Positions 25,455-35,907 are shown, counted from the first letter of the stretch. The stretch is 64,000 nucleotides of DNA from an uncultured Porphyromonas sp. (GCF_938023125.1 NZ_CALHDW010000018.1:186001-250000), one strand, 5' to 3'. The notes: generated by a model not told the origin, from the sequence alone. Made by a program: numbers and translations.

Positions 25455-28043
25455 ATGAAGAAACAATTACTTGTTGGGAGAAATCTCTTTTTCTCCGCCT
25501 TTTTCGCATTAAGTGGAAGCTGTTGGGCTGCGTATGCTCAAAGTGGAACTCCTACCGTATCGGATTCCTACGTTGAGCTTACCACGAAAAACGCCAACGA
25601 CCCCTTGGAAATTACGGTAAAGGGGGCTTCCTATGACGATGTTTGTTGGATAGACCTTAATGGGAATAACCAGTATGATGGAGAAAGTGAAAATGCTCCT
25701 CGCTTCTTTGGTCGCCTCGAAAAGACCCTTGCCACGGTACGTGTTTATGGTAATATGGAATCGCTATCTGCCAATCGTACTAACCTTGTAAATGTTGATC
25801 TTACTCACAACCCTGCTTCTCTAATAGAGGTTTTGCTTAACGGTAATGAAGAGCTCGCTAGCTTGGACCTCTCGAAGAGCGCTCAGCTAGAAACCCTCGA
25901 GTTGGATGGCTGTAAGGCTCTTACTCAGCTCTCTTTCCCCGAGGGGTCAAAGCTTACGCTTTTGTCTTGCGGAAAGGCTGGCATCAAGAACCTTGATCTT
26001 ACGAATCTAAAAAATTTGACCGCCCTCATGTGTGGCGAATTAGGCCTTACAAAGCTTGATGTCTCTATGTTGAGCAAGCTTACGAACCTTAGCTGCAATG
26101 GGAACAAACTTGCCAAGCTCGATGTTAGCAATAACAAAAAGCTCTTCTCTCTCAAGTGTGACAACAGCGAGATAGAGGAACTTGTTTTGGGAGATATCAG
26201 CCTACTTCAGGCTTTCTCTGCTAATGGCAACAAGTTGAAAAAGATAGACGTATCAAAGCTTCTAAAGATCTCAAAGCTCTCTTTGCAAGATAACCTCTTG
26301 GAGTCTATCGTAGTGGGCAAAGAGATGACCAAGCTTTACGATGTTAGCATCTACAACAATAAGTTGAGCGCAAAAGCTATGATGGCTTTCATTGAGCAAC
26401 TCCCCAAGAAAGAGTACGACGAAGGTTCTCTCTTTGTTATAAATACAAAGGTGGACGACAAGAATGTTTGTACTAAGGATGCCGTTGCCAAGGCAAAGGA
26501 ACTTGGTTGGACCGCCTACGACTGGCAAAATGGTATGGGAGACGAAGGCTATAACAAGTACGAAGGCTCTGATCCTGTAGAGGAAACCGTTGCCAAAATG
26601 ACCGTTACTGCAAATAAAAACGACGGAAGATGGAGATTCCTCTTCGAGGCCAACGAGGAAGACAAAGCAAACTGTTTTGTCGATCTTAATGGCGATGGCA
26701 AGAAGGATGCCGGAGAAGAAATCAACAACTGGAGCATGTATCTGGATGCCAATCACTATACTCGTAACAGCAACTCTGTAACGATCTATGGTAACATTAC
26801 CTCTTTCAGCTGCGGAAGCAACGATATTACAGAGGTAGATGCATCGGCTAATCCTAACCTCAAGGTATTGCGTTGTACCAGCAGTCCTCTCCAGAAGGTA
26901 GACATGACCAAACTCTCTAACCTCAAGGAGCTTATGGTAAGTCACACCGATATTGTTACGTTGGACCTCTCAAAGAACACCGCTCTTCAGGAACTTTACG
27001 TTTCTTCTTGTAAGAACCTCAAGTCGTTGAACGTTACTGCCAATACCGACCTTCGTATCCTCAATGTAGCTTTCCTAAGCGATCTTAAGGAGATTGACCT
27101 CTCAAAGAATACGAAGCTTACCACCTTCTTCTGCGATACAACAGCCATCAAAGAACTAGACTTCTCTAATAATCCTGAGCTTGACCGCCTTGAGTGTGCA
27201 GGTACCGGCCTTAAGAAGCTCGTCCTAAAGGGTACTGGCAAATTGCGCGTCTTGCACTGCAACGACAATCCCCTAGGTAAATTGGACCTTTCTGACTGTG
27301 CCGCTCTCGAAGTGCTTCACGCTCATCGTGCTCAACTCACCGAGGCTAACCTCTCCGGTCTTAAGAATATAACCGATGTTTGGTTGGACAACAACAAATT
27401 GTCTCAGCTCGATGTGAAGTCGGCCGAGGCTCTCCGCGAACTTGACGTTAGACACAATGAATTTAAGACAATTGACCTCAGCGGATGTAAGAAGCTAGAG
27501 AGCCTATTTATTGAATTCAATAAGGTTGAGTCGTTGGATCTCTCTAAGTGTAAGGCAATTTCTGTGATTTCTTGCTTCCAAAACAATCTGAAGGGTGAAG
27601 CTGTAGATGCTCTTATTGCTTCCCTCCCCGAGCAAGATCCCGACCTCTCCACTGGTGCTCTTCTCTTTGTGGATCTTACTCTCACGGGAGACAACAACAA
27701 GATCTACGAAGATCAAGTGAAGGCTGCTGCCGATAGAGTTTGGACCGTATATAACAACAATGGTGGCGAGTCCATGTTGAAATATGCCGGAGAGCCTCGT
27801 GCTGTTGAGTCTGTTCTTGCCGAAAAGGTGACACTCTATCCTGTACCTGCGGATGTAGATATGACGCTCACTATTCCTGCCGAGTTGGTTGGAAAGACCG
27901 TTGCTATCTTTGATGCAACAGGGGCGAAGGTGCGTGAAACTATTGCTACCAACACCTCTATGCATCTCTCCGTAGAAGATCTCAATGCAGGAGTATATGT
28001 ACTCTCCATTGGATCTGTTTCTAAGACTTTCGTAGTTCGTTAA
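25455..28043 (+). CDS. Secreted InlJ-like LRR protein, two modules, T9SS-like tail
   Basis: An 862-residue surface protein. The signal peptide ends near AAYAQ. Two similar modules of about 350 residues follow. Each begins with a beta segment and an acidic loop (DLNGNNQYDGE at residue 67; DLNGDGKKDAGEE near 409), then VRVYGNM or VTIYGNI, then LRRs of the 21-residue type (LSCNGNKLAKLDVSNNKKL), and closes with a cap: MMAFIEQLPKKEYDEGSLF and AKELGWTAYDW in module 1, DALIASLPEQDPD in module 2. The tail (TLYPVPADVDMTLTI, then GVYVLSIGSVSKTFVVR) is a clear T9SS type A sorting domain. The layout resembles InlJ of P. gingivalis; an adhesive or biofilm role is inferred only. Confidence 0.87.
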   Translation: MKKQLLVGRNLFFSAFFALSGSCWAAYAQSGTPTVSDSYVELTTKNANDPLEITVKGASYDDVCWIDLNGNNQYDGESENAPRFFGRLEKTLATVRVYGNMESLSANRTNLVNVDLTHNPASLIEVLLNGNEELASLDLSKSAQLETLELDGCKALTQLSFPEGSKLTLLSCGKAGIKNLDLTNLKNLTALMCGELGLTKLDVSMLSKLTNLSCNGNKLAKLDVSNNKKLFSLKCDNSEIEELVLGDISLLQAFSANGNKLKKIDVSKLLKISKLSLQDNLLESIVVGKEMTKLYDVSIYNNKLSAKAMMAFIEQLPKKEYDEGSLFVINTKVDDKNVCTKDAVAKAKELGWTAYDWQNGMGDEGYNKYEGSDPVEETVAKMTVTANKNDGRWRFLFEANEEDKANCFVDLNGDGKKDAGEEINNWSMYLDANHYTRNSNSVTIYGNITSFSCGSNDITEVDASANPNLKVLRCTSSPLQKVDMTKLSNLKELMVSHTDIVTLDLSKNTALQELYVSSCKNLKSLNVTANTDLRILNVAFLSDLKEIDLSKNTKLTTFFCDTTAIKELDFSNNPELDRLECAGTGLKKLVLKGTGKLRVLHCNDNPLGKLDLSDCAALEVLHAHRAQLTEANLSGLKNITDVWLDNNKLSQLDVKSAEALRELDVRHNEFKTIDLSGCKKLESLFIEFNKVESLDLSKCKAISVISCFQNNLKGEAVDALIASLPEQDPDLSTGALLFVDLTLTGDNNKIYEDQVKAAADRVWTVYNNNGGESMLKYAGEPRAVESVLAEKVTLYPVPADVDMTLTIPAELVGKTVAIFDATGAKVRETIATNTSMHLSVEDLNAGVYVLSIGSVSKTFVVR

Positions 28044-28064
28044 TAACCGATGATACTAGGAGTT

Positions 28065-28098
28065 CTCGCCTATATGGACTGGGAACTCCTAGTTTTAT
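28065..28098 (+). terminator. Terminator between the two InlJ-like genes
   Basis: ACTAGGAGTTC pairs perfectly with GAACTCCTAGT (11 bp) and is followed by TTTATC. The T tract is short, so the second gene may be reached by read-through; no TAnnTTTG was seen between them. Confidence 0.65.
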
Positions 28099-28127
28099 CT
28101 ATAGAATACTAATCACAAAATCAAAAA

Positions 28128-30437
28128 ATGAAAGCCTTTCGCTACCTTATTCTTGGGGGAGGATTTCTTCTATCTTCCCTTGCTGCAACAAGTCGTGCTA
28201 CGGCTGCAGACCCCGCAACATACACTACCGATGGCCCAAAGATCGTGATGACAACGGAGGCAATTTCCTCTTTTGTCCCCTGGTCCATCATGATAAAAGC
28301 TGATGCTGCCGATGCGGAGTCTATTTGGATCGACCTAAATAATAACCAAAAATTCGACGAAGGCGAGGAGGCTAAAGTCAATACCGATAGAGCGGACGAA
28401 TACCCCAAAATGGGAGGAACCGTTACGATATATGGGGCCGTTCGTGAGCTCGTTGTCAATTTCCAAGCACTCTCCTCTTTGAATGTTTCCGGGAATGAAA
28501 ATCTACAAGTTCTCAATTGCTACAAGAATAAACTCACCTCACTAGATCTCTCTAAAAATAAGGAGCTGACACAACTTGTATGCCGCAATAACCAACTTGG
28601 CCGCCTTGACCTCTCCGCTAACAATAAGTTGCAAACGCTTGATTGCGCAATCAACAACATTGCGGAGCTTAAATTGAACTCTTCTGCTCCTCTCCAGAAA
28701 GTAAACCTGAGCAGTAACCAATTCATCGGTTGGAGTGCAGCCGGCTATACTCAGCTCGATGAGGTTGCTTGCTTTGGCAATTTCATTGCTCCTGGGAAGA
28801 TGATGGCCCTCATAGAGTCTCTCCCAAGCCGCACTGCCGAAAATCCCGGTCGTCTCTATATGGTAGATACAGAAGAGTTCCCTAATGGACGCTATAGCGC
28901 TGATATTGTGAAGGAAGCCACCAAAAAGAATTGGAAAGTCTTTGATAATAAGGGAGGAAAGAAGGGTGTTGCCTATGAAGGCTCTTCCCTCAAGATTGCT
29001 GCCGGAGAAGATGAGTATATCATTCTAACAACAAGTAAAACAACCGGTCAAGGTTCAGACACTTGGGGTGTCAAAGCCGTACTTGCCAATAACGAAGATG
29101 CAGGTAAGGCTTGGATCGACTTTAACGGCAATGGAGTTAAAGATACGAACGAAATCATTAAAGAGAATGGTATGCCTATCTATCTAAAGAAGAGCGTTCC
29201 CACTATTGTTGCCTACGGTAAGTTTTCGGCTTTCGACTGCGGTAGCCTACAAACGGCAGATAATAGCATCTCCTCTATCGATATTAGTCATGCTCCTTCT
29301 CTCGCTGTGCTTACGGCTTATAGCAACGAGCTCACCGAATTGGATGTTACCAATAATCCCAATTTGGCCCAGGTTAGCTGCGCAAAGAATAAGATCGCAA
29401 AGGTCAACTTCTCGCAGTCTGCCAAGATGCAAGTAGTAGAGCTTTCGGAGAATAATCTCACCTCACTGGATCTCTCTGCATGTGAAGAATTGAAGGCTGT
29501 TTTTGCGATGAACAACGAGATTTCTTCACTCACGCTTCCCGAGACTTCTCAGATGGAGATGTTGATTGTATCCAACAATAACCTCACAAGTATAGACCTT
29601 AGAGCGAATAGGAATTTGTCTCAATTCGTCTGTGAGGGGAATAGAATAGAGTCGCTTAATTTGGCAGACCTTCGTAAGCTTTACCTTCTCAGCTGTGGTA
29701 GCAACAAACTCAAGACCTTGGACCTACGCAACAATACGGCCCTTAAGGTCCTTCGCTACGAAAACAATGATGATCTAGAGCCTATAGACCTTTCGAATCT
29801 CGTAAATCTATATCAGCTCTACTGCGGGACGAAAAAACTTACCGAGTTGGATGTTACACATATGCCCGCTATCTATGAGTTGGATTGTAGCGAAGCTAGT
29901 CTTACCAAGCTCCTTATCCCTAAAGAGAATATCTTGCATTTGGTAAGTTGCTACAGCAACAAATTGGACGAACAGACTATACGAGGCCTTGTTGATCGTC
30001 TCTGTGACCGCTATAAGGTAAATACGGAGGAGTTTGAGGCAGGTAGCCTCTATGCCATAAATACGAGCAATAGTGAGGAAGGCAACTTTGTCTCTGTGTA
30101 CGCTGCTGATGTGGCTCGTAGCAAGGGATGGGATACCTACGACTGGCAAGATGGCGAGAACAAGGGAAAGAATCCCTATGCCGGTAAGCCTGGTGCTGTC
30201 GAGTTGCTACAGACAGAGGCTGCGGCTCTCTATCCTACGGTAGCGTCCGAAGCTATTACGCTCTCTATCCCCAACAAAGAGGGTGCTCGAGTACAGATTT
30301 ATGCTTTGGATGGTACACTCGTTCTTAGCACTGTAGCTACTTCGTCTAAGACTACTATAGATGTATCTTCTCTCTCAGAGGGAGTTTACTTCTTGCATGT
30401 GGCTAATCGCATTGAGCGTTTTGTCGTAGCTCGCTAA
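28128..30437 (+). CDS. Secreted InlJ-like LRR protein, paralogue of the upstream gene
   Basis: A 769-residue surface protein with the same plan as its neighbour: a signal peptide ending near RATAA, then two modules, each with an acidic loop (DLNNNQKFDEGEE near residue 69; DFNGNGVKDTNE near 331), a YGxxxxF strand, LRRs such as LNCYKNKLTSLDLSKNKEL, and the cap (MMALIESLPSRTAENPGRL; later SLYAINT and SKGWDTYDWQDGENKG). The T9SS tail is ALYPTVASEAITLSI, then GVYFLHVANRIERFVVAR. The first repeat array is shorter than in the upstream gene. The pair clearly arose by duplication and has since diverged through most of its length. Confidence 0.87.
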   Translation: MKAFRYLILGGGFLLSSLAATSRATAADPATYTTDGPKIVMTTEAISSFVPWSIMIKADAADAESIWIDLNNNQKFDEGEEAKVNTDRADEYPKMGGTVTIYGAVRELVVNFQALSSLNVSGNENLQVLNCYKNKLTSLDLSKNKELTQLVCRNNQLGRLDLSANNKLQTLDCAINNIAELKLNSSAPLQKVNLSSNQFIGWSAAGYTQLDEVACFGNFIAPGKMMALIESLPSRTAENPGRLYMVDTEEFPNGRYSADIVKEATKKNWKVFDNKGGKKGVAYEGSSLKIAAGEDEYIILTTSKTTGQGSDTWGVKAVLANNEDAGKAWIDFNGNGVKDTNEIIKENGMPIYLKKSVPTIVAYGKFSAFDCGSLQTADNSISSIDISHAPSLAVLTAYSNELTELDVTNNPNLAQVSCAKNKIAKVNFSQSAKMQVVELSENNLTSLDLSACEELKAVFAMNNEISSLTLPETSQMEMLIVSNNNLTSIDLRANRNLSQFVCEGNRIESLNLADLRKLYLLSCGSNKLKTLDLRNNTALKVLRYENNDDLEPIDLSNLVNLYQLYCGTKKLTELDVTHMPAIYELDCSEASLTKLLIPKENILHLVSCYSNKLDEQTIRGLVDRLCDRYKVNTEEFEAGSLYAINTSNSEEGNFVSVYAADVARSKGWDTYDWQDGENKGKNPYAGKPGAVELLQTEAAALYPTVASEAITLSIPNKEGARVQIYALDGTLVLSTVATSSKTTIDVSSLSEGVYFLHVANRIERFVVAR

Positions 30438-30486
30438 ACCATATTCTTCCAGTCTCTTTGCACAAGAGGCTGGGAGACCTCGTCTT

Positions 30487-30540
30487 AGGGCGTCTTGTGA
30501 AAGGAGGTGACACTCCCTTTGCGAGATGCCCTTTCTGCTT
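30487..30540 (+). terminator. Terminator candidate after the second InlJ-like gene
   Basis: AGGGCGTCTTGTGAAAGGAG and CTCCCTTTGCGAGATGCCCT form a 20-bp stem with several G-U pairs and a short loop, followed by TTCTGCTTT. A smaller hairpin (CCAGTCTCTT with AAGAGGCTGG) lies just upstream. Confidence 0.6.
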
Positions 30541-30636
30541 TGAATGCAAGAAGGGCTTATAAGGACTTTTGCCCCACACTCCCTGGACTCTCCTGCTAAC
30601 TTGGATTCTATTATTTTGAGAAATAGGGAGGAAACT

Positions 30637-30667
30637 TTTGTCAGGTGAGAATTTCTTATTACCTTTG
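30637..30667 (+). promoter_or_regulatory. Promoter of the ribosomal-protein supercluster
   Basis: TTTG at 30637-30640 and TACCTTTG at 30660-30667 are 19 bases apart, a full match to the Bacteroidota promoter. It leaves a leader of about 60 bases before rpsL. Confidence 0.75.
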
Positions 30668-30734
30668 CCGCGCTATACGTATAATTATACGGTGGCAACT
30701 ACATAAGTAGATTGATTAATAAATGAAATAAGAA

Positions 30735-31121
30735 ATGCCTACGATTCAACAGTTAGTTAGAAAAGGAAGGGAATCATTCAACGAAGTTGGTAAGTCGCCT
30801 GCTTTGGGGGCTTGTCCGCAACGCCGTGGGGTTTGTGTACGTGTGTACACCACTACGCCTAAGAAGCCTAACTCGGCTATGCGTAAGGTGGCACGTGTGC
30901 GTCTTACTAATGGTAAGGAAGTCAATGCGTACATCCCAGGAGAAGGTCATAACCTCCAAGAGCACAGCATCGTGCTTGTTCGCGGTGGTCGTGTAAAGGA
31001 CTTGCCAGGGGTGCGTTATCACATCGTACGTGGAACTCTTGATGCTGCCGGCGTTAATGGCCGTCTCCAGCGTCGTAGTAAGTATGGGGCTAAGCGTCCT
31101 AAGGCTGCTGCAAAGAAGTAA
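30735..31121 (+). CDS. rpsL: Ribosomal protein uS12
   Basis: A 128-residue decoding-centre protein of the 30S subunit and the first gene of the supercluster. [12 protein letters not shown] places the conserved lysine at 43 and [11 protein letters not shown] places the second at 88, so both positions that give streptomycin resistance when changed are the wild-type residue. The family is otherwise almost invariant, so the call and start are secure. Confidence 0.98.
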   Translation: MPTIQQLVRKGRESFNEVGKSPALGACPQRRGVCVRVYTTTPKKPNSAMRKVARVRLTNGKEVNAYIPGEGHNLQEHSIVLVRGGRVKDLPGVRYHIVRGTLDAAGVNGRLQRRSKYGAKRPKAAAKK

Positions 31122-31382
31122 TTCCCTTTGTTTTTGGAGAGACGCAAGAGTGTAGGGGTTTCCAAAGAAAACCACCCCGCCTCGAAGATCTCTCGTCCTC
31201 CTTTCCTGTTCTACAGTTGTTTTAAGCCAAAGAGTGGCTTAGAGAAAGAAGAAAAAAAGAACCAGTTTCGGGTTCAATTGGATAGGCTATCCTTAGAGAT
31301 AGGTTGAGTAAATGCCCTTGCGTGGGCGTTGAAGACGTAAATTACCGACAACCAATTCGATTCGAACGAATTTTAGACAACA
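31122..31382. other. rpsL-rpsG spacer with hairpins
   Basis: A 261-base gap, long for this operon. GGGGTTT pairs with AAACC-CCCC near 31155-31180, and the stretch before rpsG is rich in A and G. It could hold an attenuator or a leader bound by S7 or another r-protein; no T tract follows the hairpin, and no TAnnTTTG was found. Confidence 0.4.
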
Positions 31383-31859
31383 ATGAGAAAAGCAAAGCCT
31401 AAGAAGCGTCAGGTGCTTCCTGATCCTGTATTTGGTGATCGTCAAGTGACTAAGTTTGTCAATCACTTGATGTATGATGGCAAGAAGAACCTTGCCTATA
31501 GCATCTTCTACAACGCCCTTGAGATCGTAAAGGGTAAGCTCGCGAATGAAGAAAAGTCTTCGCTTGAGATTTGGAGAGCTGCATTGGATAACATCACCCC
31601 TCAAGTAGAGGTGAAGAGCCGTCGTATTGGTGGGGCAACCTTCCAAGTGCCTACGGAGATCCGTCCTGAACGCAAGGAATCTATATCAATGAAAAATCTC
31701 ATCATCTACGCTCGTAAGCGTGGTGGTAAGACTATGGCAGATAAGCTTGCTGCAGAGATTGTTGATGCTTACAACAATCAAGGTGCTGCGTTCAAACGTA
31801 AAGAAGATATGCACCGTATGGCAGAAGCCAACCGTGCGTTTGCCCATTTCCGTTTCTAA
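31383..31859 (+). CDS. rpsG: Ribosomal protein uS7
   Basis: A 158-residue 30S head protein that nucleates assembly of the 3' domain of 16S rRNA. The start [29 protein letters not shown] and the C-terminal [12 protein letters not shown] are typical. It lies 13 bases before fusA. In other bacteria S7 represses its own operon; the long spacer before this gene would be the place to look for such a site here. Confidence 0.98.
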   Translation: MRKAKPKKRQVLPDPVFGDRQVTKFVNHLMYDGKKNLAYSIFYNALEIVKGKLANEEKSSLEIWRAALDNITPQVEVKSRRIGGATFQVPTEIRPERKESISMKNLIIYARKRGGKTMADKLAAEIVDAYNNQGAAFKRKEDMHRMAEANRAFAHFRF

Positions 31860-31872
31860 TACATAACGCATC

Positions 31873-33996
31873 ATGGCAAACGAAAAACATCTCGAATTAA
31901 CTCGCAATATCGGCATCATGGCGCACATCGATGCCGGTAAGACTACGACTTCAGAACGTATTCTCTTCTATACCGGTCTTACGCACAAGATTGGTGAGGT
32001 GCACGATGGTGCAGCTACCATGGACTGGATGGAGCAGGAGCAGGAGCGAGGAATTACGATCACGAGTGCTGCTACTACTACTTTTTGGAAATACAACGGC
32101 AATCGCTACAAAATCAATCTTATTGACACCCCGGGACACGTTGACTTTACCGTTGAGGTAGAGCGTTCTCTTCGTATTCTCGATGGTGCCGTAGCTGCAT
32201 TTTGTGCTGTAGGTGGTGTTGAGCCTCAGAGTGAAACTGTATGGCGTCAGGCTGACAAGTACAATGTTCCTCGTATTGCATACGTAAATAAGATGGACCG
32301 CTCTGGTGCTAACTTCTTCGAAGTTTACAACCAAATGCAGACGGTTCTTGGTGCTAATCCTTGTCCTATCCAGATCCCCGTAGGGGCTGAAGAAACCTTC
32401 AAGGGTGTAGTGGACCTCGTTCGTATGAAAGCTATCCTTTGGCACGATGAAACGATGGGGGCTGACTATGATGTGTTGGACATCCCCGCTGAGCTTCAGG
32501 CCGAAGCTGAAGAATGGCGCGACAAAATGCTTGAAAAGCTCGCAGAGTGTGACGATGCACTCATGGAAAAATACTTCGACGATCCCTCTACTATCACAGA
32601 AGATGAGATTCGTGCTGCTATCCGTAAGGGTACGCTCTCAATGAAGATTTTCCCCATGCTCTGTGGTTCTTCTTTCAAGAATAAGGGAGTACAAACACTT
32701 CTTGATGCTGTTTGTGCATACCTCCCCAGCCCTATCGACACCCCTGAGGTTACGGGTACGGCTGTTGATGATCCGGATCAAGTCGTTACACGCAAGACTT
32801 CTCCCGATGAGCCTCTTTGTGCTCTCGCATTTAAGATTGCAACCGACCCCTATGTAGGTCGTCTCTGCTTCTTCCGCGTTTATTCGGGTTCTCTTACAGC
32901 TGGTAGCTATATCTACAACTCACGTACGGGTAAGAAGGAACGGATCTCTCGTCTCTTCCAGATGCACTCTAATAGCCAGAATCCCATGGAGGTGATCGGC
33001 TGTGGTGATATCGGTGCCGGTGTAGGTTTCAAGGATATCCGTACTGGAGATACAATCTGTGACGAAAACGCTCCTATGACTCTTGAGGCTATCGACTTCC
33101 CCGATCCCGTGATCGGTATCGCCATAGAGCCTAAGACTCAAAAGGACTTGGATCGTCTCGGAGTTGGTCTTGCTAAGCTTGCAGAAGAAGATCCTACGTT
33201 CCGCGTTCAGACGAACGAAGAAACGGGTCAGACCGTAATTAGCGGTATGGGTGAGCTTCACCTCGAGATCATTATCGACCGTCTTAAGCGTGAGTTTAAG
33301 GTTGAGTGTAACCAAGGTCGTCCTCAAGTTTCTTACAAAGAAGCTATTACAAAGCCTGTTCAACTTCGCGAAGTGTACAAGAAGCAGACCGGGGGGCGTG
33401 GTAAGTTCGCCGATATTATCGTACGCGTAGAGCCTGCCGATGACGACTTCGAAGGCGATCTTCAGTTCGTAGACGAAGTGAAGGGTGGTAACGTGCCTAA
33501 GGAATTTATCCCCTCTGTTCAGAAGGGGTTCCAACGTGCTATGAAGAATGGTGTGTTGGCAGGCTATCCTCTCGATCGTCTTAAGGTAACTCTCGTGGAT
33601 GGTTCGTTCCACCCCGTGGATTCAGACCAACTTTCGTTCGAAGTTGCTGCCATCCAAGCATTCAAGAATGCTTCTGCACAGGCTGGTCCTGTCTTGCTTG
33701 AGCCTATCATGAAGCTTGAAGTAGTTACTCCCGAAGAGAACATGGGTGATGTTATTGGCGACTTGAACAAGCGTCGTGGTCAAGTAGGCGGTATGGAAAC
33801 TAGCCGCACTGGAGCACGTATCGTAAAGGCAGATGTGCCCCTCTCTGAGATGTTTGGTTATGTAACTGCTTTGCGTACGATCTCTTCAGGTCGTGCTACT
33901 AGTACGATGACCTTCTCGCATTATGCAGAAGTTTCTTCGTCAATTGCTAAGCAAGTGCTTACCGAAGTTGATGGTCGTGTAGATTTGATTAAGTAA
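31873..33996 (+). CDS. fusA: Elongation factor G
   Basis: The translocation GTPase (707 residues). G1 is [12 protein letters not shown], the switch I region has [10 protein letters not shown]3 is [11 protein letters not shown] and G4 is NKMDRSG. Domains II to V follow in normal order; domain IV begins near [14 protein letters not shown]. It lies between rpsG and rpsJ. There is no tuf gene after it, unlike in Enterobacteria, which is normal for this phylum. Confidence 0.98.
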   Translation: MANEKHLELTRNIGIMAHIDAGKTTTSERILFYTGLTHKIGEVHDGAATMDWMEQEQERGITITSAATTTFWKYNGNRYKINLIDTPGHVDFTVEVERSLRILDGAVAAFCAVGGVEPQSETVWRQADKYNVPRIAYVNKMDRSGANFFEVYNQMQTVLGANPCPIQIPVGAEETFKGVVDLVRMKAILWHDETMGADYDVLDIPAELQAEAEEWRDKMLEKLAECDDALMEKYFDDPSTITEDEIRAAIRKGTLSMKIFPMLCGSSFKNKGVQTLLDAVCAYLPSPIDTPEVTGTAVDDPDQVVTRKTSPDEPLCALAFKIATDPYVGRLCFFRVYSGSLTAGSYIYNSRTGKKERISRLFQMHSNSQNPMEVIGCGDIGAGVGFKDIRTGDTICDENAPMTLEAIDFPDPVIGIAIEPKTQKDLDRLGVGLAKLAEEDPTFRVQTNEETGQTVISGMGELHLEIIIDRLKREFKVECNQGRPQVSYKEAITKPVQLREVYKKQTGGRGKFADIIVRVEPADDDFEGDLQFVDEVKGGNVPKEFIPSVQKGFQRAMKNGVLAGYPLDRLKVTLVDGSFHPVDSDQLSFEVAAIQAFKNASAQAGPVLLEPIMKLEVVTPEENMGDVIGDLNKRRGQVGGMETSRTGARIVKADVPLSEMFGYVTALRTISSGRATSTMTFSHYAEVSSSIAKQVLTEVDGRVDLIK

Positions 33997-34014
33997 TAAG
34001 CTCTATATAAAAAG

Positions 34015-34320
34015 ATGAGTCAGAAGATTAGAATCAAGCTTAAGTCTTACGATCATATGCTCCTCGACAAGAGTGCCGAGAAGATCGTAAAGGCAGTAAA
34101 GGCTACCGGTGCTATGGTATGTGGTCCTATCCCCCTGCCTACGCACAAGCGTATCTTTACGGTGAATCGTTCTACGTTCGTGAATAAGAAATCTCGCGAG
34201 CAGTTCGAACTATCGTCGTACAAGAGACTTATAGACATTTATAATGCCTCTAAGCAGACTGTAGATGCTCTTACAAAGCTCGAAGTCTCCAGTGGGGTTG
34301 AGATTAATGTCAAGTTATAA
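34015..34320 (+). CDS. rpsJ: Ribosomal protein uS10
   Basis: A 101-residue 30S head protein that also acts as NusE in transcription antitermination. [18 protein letters not shown] and the loop [17 protein letters not shown] are diagnostic. It starts the S10 section directly after fusA, with no promoter or S10-leader-like structure between, so regulation by an L4-bound leader of the E. coli kind is not evident. Confidence 0.98.
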   Translation: MSQKIRIKLKSYDHMLLDKSAEKIVKAVKATGAMVCGPIPLPTHKRIFTVNRSTFVNKKSREQFELSSYKRLIDIYNASKQTVDALTKLEVSSGVEINVKL

Positions 34321-34341
34321 ACGTAGTAAATAACACAAGAA

Positions 34342-34959
34342 ATGCCAGGATTATTAGGAAAGAAAATCGGAATGACTTCCGTTTTCAGTGCCGATGGTGT
34401 AAATACGCCATGCACTGTTATCGAATTGGGTCCTTGTGTGGTTACTCAGGTCAAGACAAGTGAACATGATGGCTACGATGCTCTTCAGCTCGGTTTCCAA
34501 GAAACTACTGAAAAGCATGCAACAAAGCCTCTCATGGGTCACTTCAAAAAGGCAGGAGTAGCCCCTATGAGACACTTGGCCGAGTTCAAAGGATTCTCTG
34601 GAGACTACAAGTTGGGCGACACTATCAAGGTCGACATCTTTGAGAATGTAGTCTATGTGGATGTAATAGGTACTTCTAAAGGTAAGGGTTTCCAAGGGGT
34701 AGTTGGTCGTCACGGCTTTGGCGGTGTAGGTCAGTCTACTCATGGTCAGCACAATCGTCTACGTGCTCCCGGTTCTGTAGGTGCTTGTTCTTACCCTGCA
34801 AAGGTCTTCAAGGGTACTCGCATGGCTGGTCAGACGGGTAACGAACGCGTAACGGTTCAGAACCTCGAAGTAATTAAGGTAATGCCCGAGCACAACTTGT
34901 TGCTCATCAAGGGTAGCATTCCCGGGCACAAAGGTTCAATTGTAGCAGTGGAGATCTAA
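34342..34959 (+). CDS. rplC: Ribosomal protein uL3
   Basis: A 205-residue 50S protein near the peptidyl-transferase centre. [15 protein letters not shown] at the start and the long loop [20 protein letters not shown] are typical; the latter contains the glutamine (GQHN) corresponding to the one methylated by PrmB in E. coli. It lies 3 bases before rplD. Confidence 0.98.
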   Translation: MPGLLGKKIGMTSVFSADGVNTPCTVIELGPCVVTQVKTSEHDGYDALQLGFQETTEKHATKPLMGHFKKAGVAPMRHLAEFKGFSGDYKLGDTIKVDIFENVVYVDVIGTSKGKGFQGVVGRHGFGGVGQSTHGQHNRLRAPGSVGACSYPAKVFKGTRMAGQTGNERVTVQNLEVIKVMPEHNLLLIKGSIPGHKGSIVAVEI

Positions 34960-34962
34960 AGT

Positions 34963-35592
34963 ATGGAAGTATCTGTATATAACGTAAAGGGCGAAGATAC
35001 AGGGCGCAAGGTTGTTTTGGACGATGCCGTATTTGGTATCGAGCCCAATGACCACGCTATCTATCTTGCTGTAAAGCTTTATCGCGCCAATCAGCGTCAA
35101 GGTACGCACAAATCGAAAGAGCGTAGTGAAATGAGTGGCTCTACTCGTAAGCTCGGTCGCCAGAAGGGCGGTGGCGGAGCACGTCGTGGGGACATTAACT
35201 CTCCTCTTCTCGTGGGAGGAGCTCGTGTGTTCGGGCCTCGTCCTCGCAGCTATAGCTTTAAGTTAAACAAGAAGCTCGTACGCCTTGCACGTCGCTCTGC
35301 TCTCTCCTACAAAGCGCAAGCTCAGGAGATTAAGGTTGTAGAGGCTTTTGACTTTGCAGCTCCTAAGACAAAAGATTTTGTAGCACTCACATCTGCACTT
35401 GGTCTTGCCGGCAAGAAGACTTTGTTCGTAATGAACAATATCCCTGCCAACGTGTACCTCTCGGCTCGTAACGTGCCTAGTGCTCGCATAGCTAACGCAG
35501 TATCTCTTAATACGTACAGCGTGTTGGATGCTACTCAGCTCGTGTTTACGGAAGAGGCTATTGCTACAGCCAACGAAATGTTTAAGGCTTAA
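34963..35592 (+). CDS. rplD: Ribosomal protein uL4
   Basis: A 209-residue 50S protein lining the exit tunnel. The tunnel-loop segment [20 protein letters not shown] is clear, and [11 protein letters not shown] precedes it. In gammaproteobacteria L4 is the autoregulator of the S10 operon; whether it does so here is unknown. Length and start are normal. Confidence 0.97.
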   Translation: MEVSVYNVKGEDTGRKVVLDDAVFGIEPNDHAIYLAVKLYRANQRQGTHKSKERSEMSGSTRKLGRQKGGGGARRGDINSPLLVGGARVFGPRPRSYSFKLNKKLVRLARRSALSYKAQAQEIKVVEAFDFAAPKTKDFVALTSALGLAGKKTLFVMNNIPANVYLSARNVPSARIANAVSLNTYSVLDATQLVFTEEAIATANEMFKA

Positions 35593-35606
35593 ACTAGGAG
35601 AGTACA

Positions 35607-35900
35607 ATGAGTATTATTATCAAGCCTGTTATTTCGGAGAAGATGACAGCGATCACGGACAAGCAACCCGAGCGTTGCGCTTTCCGTGTTTCTCCTAAGG
35701 CAAATAAAATCGAGATCAAGAACGCTGTTGAGAAGATGTACAATGTGAAGGTGGTAGATGTCAACACTATCAAGGTTACTCCAAAGCTCAAGACTCGCTA
35801 TACCAAAGGTGGTATTATTAGCGGTCGTGCAGCTGCCTACAAAAAGGCAATTGTAACTCTTGAAAAGGGGCAGTCTATTGACTTCTTCAGTAATATTTGA
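35607..35900 (+). CDS. rplW: Ribosomal protein uL23
   Basis: A 97-residue 50S protein at the tunnel exit and a docking site for trigger factor and SRP. KPVISEKMTAITDKQPERCA and VEKMYNVKVVDVNTIKV are family features. It lies 7 bases before rplB. Confidence 0.97.
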   Translation: MSIIIKPVISEKMTAITDKQPERCAFRVSPKANKIEIKNAVEKMYNVKVVDVNTIKVTPKLKTRYTKGGIISGRAAAYKKAIVTLEKGQSIDFFSNI

Positions 35901-35907
35901 TTGAGTA

